A DNA stretch of 9,925 nucleotides from an uncultured Lachnospiraceae bacterium (GTDB lineage: Bacteria; Bacillota; Clostridia; Lachnospirales; Lachnospiraceae), in NCBI GenBank assembly GCA_902783935.1, contig CACZTA010000300.1:1-9925 (forward strand). Reading direction: 5' to 3'. The notes beneath the pieces were generated by a model that worked only from the letters and a program-made list of their open reading frames with translations, ran no database searches and had not been told where the DNA came from. The position numbers and the translations under genes were made by a program. This document shows positions 8,568 through 9,925 of the stretch, piece after piece (position 1 is the stretch's first letter; each line of letters begins with the position of its first letter).

Positions 8568-8596
8568 TTGACATTAAGGGAAAACGCGGTTATATT
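8568..8596 (+). promoter_or_regulatory. Near-consensus sigma-A promoter for the nitroreductase gene
   Basis: TTGACA (8568-8573), exactly 17 bases, then TATATT (8591-8596). Transcription should start near 8603, about 41 bases before the start codon. Its -35 lies 22 bases from the -35 of the divergent candidate promoter, so a shared regulator could act on both. Confidence 0.85.
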
Positions 8597-8643
8597 AAAG
8601 GAAAATGGATTTGGAGACGGGCTGGAAAGCCTGATATTGATAT

Positions 8644-9426
8644 ATGAACTTATACGAAGCGATTTTTCTGAGACAGTCGGTCAGACAGTACAGCATGACT
8701 GCAGTGGCGCCGGAACTGCTGAAAAGAATCGGTAGTTTTTATGAGCAGATCAAGCCTCTTTTCCCGGGAATCAAGACGGAAATAGGGCTTGTGGAAAATA
8801 CAGACGGAAAATGGCGGGCAGGCGGCATCTTTGGGATTAAGGCACCATATTTCCTTACTTTTTATTCTGAGGTCCGTGACAGGGCAGAAATGAATGCGGG
8901 ATATATCTGCGGACAGCTCAGCCTTTTCATGATGACAGAGGGGCTGGGGAGCTGTTTTATCGGGACGGCAGGACTGCGTGAGATCCCTTCTGTGCGTGCG
9001 GATAAGAAGCTCCTGATGGTTCTTGCCTTCGGACTTCCGAAGGGTCCGCTGATGCGGAGGGCAGGGGATGCCAGGAGGCTGCCGGTCTCTGAACTCTGTG
9101 TTTATAAGGAAGCCCCCAAGCGGTGGATGACGCAGGTGATCGAAGCCGCAAGATTAGCGCCCTCCTATAAAAACAGCCAGCCGTGGAGATTTGTCGTGGT
9201 AGGGCGCCGCATCCATATTTTCTCGAAGAAGGAAGGCATGGATAAACCGAAAAAATGGTCGGAGTTCAGTTTCGGAGTCATGTTTTCCCATATTGCGGTG
9301 GCTTCTGAAGAACTGTGGCTTGAGGTGGACCTGATCCGTCTGGAAAATGTGAGCCAGAAGAATTTCAGGAATAATCAGTATGTGCTCAGCGCAATTGTGA
9401 AGGAACAGGGAGAGAATGCGGAATAA
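8644..9426 (+). CDS. Nitroreductase-family flavoprotein, TM1586 type
   Basis: This is a predicted FMN-dependent oxidoreductase of 260 residues. The N-terminal NLYEAIFLRQSVRQY (2-16) carries the nitroreductase FMN-binding Arg-x-Ser-x-Arg pattern. AGYICGQLSLFMMTEGLGSC (85-104) is the central helix region. A second nitroreductase-like module begins near residue 158 with EAARLAPSYKNSQPWRF (167-183), repeating the APS..N.QPWRF motif usual at the start of the family. This single-chain, two-module layout matches the TM1586 group (putative TM nitroreductase), in which one chain resembles the usual dimer. The natural substrate is not predictable. The ribosome binding site is poor (GGAAAG at 8624-8629, 14 bases away), although the promoter is strong; residues from Met1 on match the family, so the start is probably right. 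Confidence 0.87.
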   Translation: MNLYEAIFLRQSVRQYSMTAVAPELLKRIGSFYEQIKPLFPGIKTEIGLVENTDGKWRAGGIFGIKAPYFLTFYSEVRDRAEMNAGYICGQLSLFMMTEGLGSCFIGTAGLREIPSVRADKKLLMVLAFGLPKGPLMRRAGDARRLPVSELCVYKEAPKRWMTQVIEAARLAPSYKNSQPWRFVVVGRRIHIFSKKEGMDKPKKWSEFSFGVMFSHIAVASEELWLEVDLIRLENVSQKNFRNNQYVLSAIVKEQGENAE

Positions 9427-9481
9427 AACCGGGGCGCTCCTGAATTGCAGGAATTTATCAAAAGTATTTGATGAATTGATG

Positions 9482-9510
9482 TTGACAGAAATGCCCGGAT
9501 AAGGTATTAT
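9482..9510 (+). promoter_or_regulatory. Promoter of the first tRNA-Gly gene
   Basis: TTGACA (9482-9487), exactly 17 bases, then TATTAT (9505-9510), followed by a T-rich stretch. The mature tRNA begins 26 bases after the -10. Box sequence and spacing are close to the sigma-A consensus, as expected for a stable RNA gene. Confidence 0.85.
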
Positions 9511-9536
9511 ATTTTTTGCCGGTATTAACGGCGTAT

Positions 9537-9608
9537 GCGCGAGTGGCTCAGCGGTGGAGCACCACCTTGCCAAGGTGGGGGTCGCGGGTTCGATCCCCGT
9601 CTCGCGCT
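9537..9608 (+). tRNA. tRNA-Gly (anticodon GCC), first copy
   Basis: A full 72-base cloverleaf can be drawn: a 7-bp acceptor stem GCGCGAG/CTCGCGC with discriminator T; D stem GCTC/GAGC; anticodon stem CCACC/GGTGG with loop TTGCCAA (anticodon GCC, reading GGC and GGU); variable loop GGGTC; and T arm GCGGG/CCCGT with loop TTCGATC. CCA is not encoded. The 3' end runs into CTTTTTTT (9609-9616), so the tRNA's own terminal stems followed by the T-run may end transcription. The gene is identical to the copy at 9842-9913. Confidence 0.97.
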
Positions 9609-9722
9609 CTTTTTTTATGCCATGAATTAAATCCTGTGAATCCGGGACTCCTAACTGGTGATTTGTGACAGAAAACGAGTTAACAAACTGTACAATATAC
9701 ACAAAAACAAAGCGGATAAAAT

Positions 9723-9812
9723 TTGATCGGGCTCGGTTTTGTAGAAATTGCCGAAGAAGAATACGGATTCATTGACATCGATTTCATGATCGGGTATCAT
9801 TATTTTAAATAA
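9723..9812 (+). other. Coding-looking micro-ORF or gene remnant between the tRNAs
   Basis: The frame starting at TTG 9723 is open for 29 codons to TAA at 9810-9812, and the frame is closed just upstream by TAA at 9717-9719. The peptide contains FVEIAEEEYGFIDIDFMIGY, whose composition and codons (GAA GAA GAA TAC GGA TTC ATT GAC ATC) look like real coding sequence. There is no clear ribosome binding site or ATG start, and the -35 and -10 of the second tRNA promoter lie inside it. It may be a leftover of a decayed gene or a chance frame; I do not recognise the peptide. Confidence 0.3.
9772..9800 (+). promoter_or_regulatory. Promoter of the second tRNA-Gly gene
   Basis: TTGACA (9772-9777), exactly 17 bases, then TATCAT (9795-9800); the mature tRNA begins 41 bases after the -10. 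The architecture copies that of the first tRNA promoter, while the spacer sequence is different. Confidence 0.75.
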
Positions 9813-9815
9813 AGG

Positions 9816-9836
9816 CACTGCTATTTTACAGCAGTG
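9816..9836 (+). other. Leader hairpin before the second tRNA-Gly
   Basis: A perfect 7-bp inverted repeat, CACTGCT (9816-9822) with AGCAGTG (9830-9836), has a 7-base loop ATTTTAC and ends 5 bases before the mature tRNA. A smaller counterpart, GCCG/CGGC (9518-9521 and 9529-9532) with a 7-base loop, ends 4 bases before the first tRNA. No T-run follows, so it is not an obvious terminator; it could isolate the tRNA fold or position the leader for RNase P. Confidence 0.55.
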
Positions 9837-9841
9837 TATAT

Positions 9842-9913
9842 GCGCGAGTGGCTCAGCGGTGGAGCACCACCTTGCCAAGGTGGGGGTCGCGGGTTCGATC
9901 CCCGTCTCGCGCT
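9842..9913 (+). tRNA. tRNA-Gly (anticodon GCC), second copy
   Basis: This is base-for-base identical to the copy at 9537-9608, with the same cloverleaf, anticodon GCC and discriminator T and no encoded CCA. The exact match extends slightly beyond the tRNA to 76 bases (9534-9609 and 9839-9914). Unlike the first copy, no T-run follows directly (CGAGGGAGGG up to the window edge), so transcription may continue into sequence outside the window. Confidence 0.97.
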
Positions 9914-9925
9914 CGAGGGAGGGTT

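Noticed and set aside
9154..9702. Minus-strand ORF of 182 residues containing [20 protein letters not shown]
   Set aside because: The motif is the antisense translation of the tRNA-Gly at 9537-9608, a well-known source of false genes in Firmicutes annotation; the rest is a shadow of the nitroreductase gene.
9651..9878. Minus-strand ORF of 75 residues starting [13 protein letters not shown]
   Set aside because: It begins inside the antisense of the second tRNA-Gly and crosses its promoter and leader hairpin; no ribosome binding site.
9534..9914. Direct 76-base repeats at the tRNA genes as attachment sites of an integrated element
   Set aside because: The repeats are complete tRNA genes with their own promoters, and the 230-base spacer contains no integrase or cargo; simple tRNA duplication explains them.

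Overview
The window reads as ordinary chromosomal DNA from a member of the Clostridia, most likely Lachnospiraceae. This rests on the protein families (a DUF6106-like membrane protein beside groEL and guaB, a separate PurO-type IMP cyclohydrolase plus stand-alone AICAR transformylase, a TM1586-type nitroreductase), strong AGGAGG-type ribosome binding sites, sigma-A-type promoters and moderate GC content. The genus cannot be named from sequence alone. Nearly all of the window is genic and no gap without a gene exceeds 300 bases.

Layout. (1) 1-847: the 3' part of groEL, ending in a clear intrinsic terminator. (2) 942-1448: a small two-helix membrane protein (DUF6106-like). (3) 1459-4006: guaB (IMP dehydrogenase) from its own extended -10 promoter, followed 17 bases later by a membrane-anchored M15B D-Ala-D-Ala carboxypeptidase. 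(4) 4058-7068: a tight same-strand cluster of a small XRE-type DNA-binding protein, IMP cyclohydrolase (PurO type), AICAR transformylase and a class II aldolase, closed by a perfect 12-bp terminator hairpin. (5) 7133-8482, minus strand: ilvE and, upstream of it, a small three-helix membrane protein; they run convergently into the same terminator. (6) 8568-9426: a TM1586-type nitroreductase with a near-consensus promoter placed back to back with the probable promoter of the ilvE pair. (7) 9482-9913: two identical tRNA-Gly(GCC) genes, each with its own TTGACA-17-TATNAT promoter and a small leader hairpin.

How the genes fit together. Purine synthesis is the main theme. AICAR transformylase and PurO perform the last two steps to IMP, and guaB takes IMP towards GMP. 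In most bacteria the two final steps are carried by one bifunctional PurH; here they are two genes, with the cyclohydrolase of the type best known from archaea. The XRE protein is translationally coupled to purO and is a reasonable candidate local regulator. The aldolase at the end of the cluster has an Asp where the family usually has Asn in a substrate-binding motif, so its substrate is less certain.

I found no defence system, CRISPR array, insertion sequence, phage gene or riboswitch. The points most worth a second look are the split purH cluster with its regulator, the aldolase substitution, the duplicated tRNA-Gly units with leader hairpins, and a coding-looking micro-ORF between the two tRNAs.
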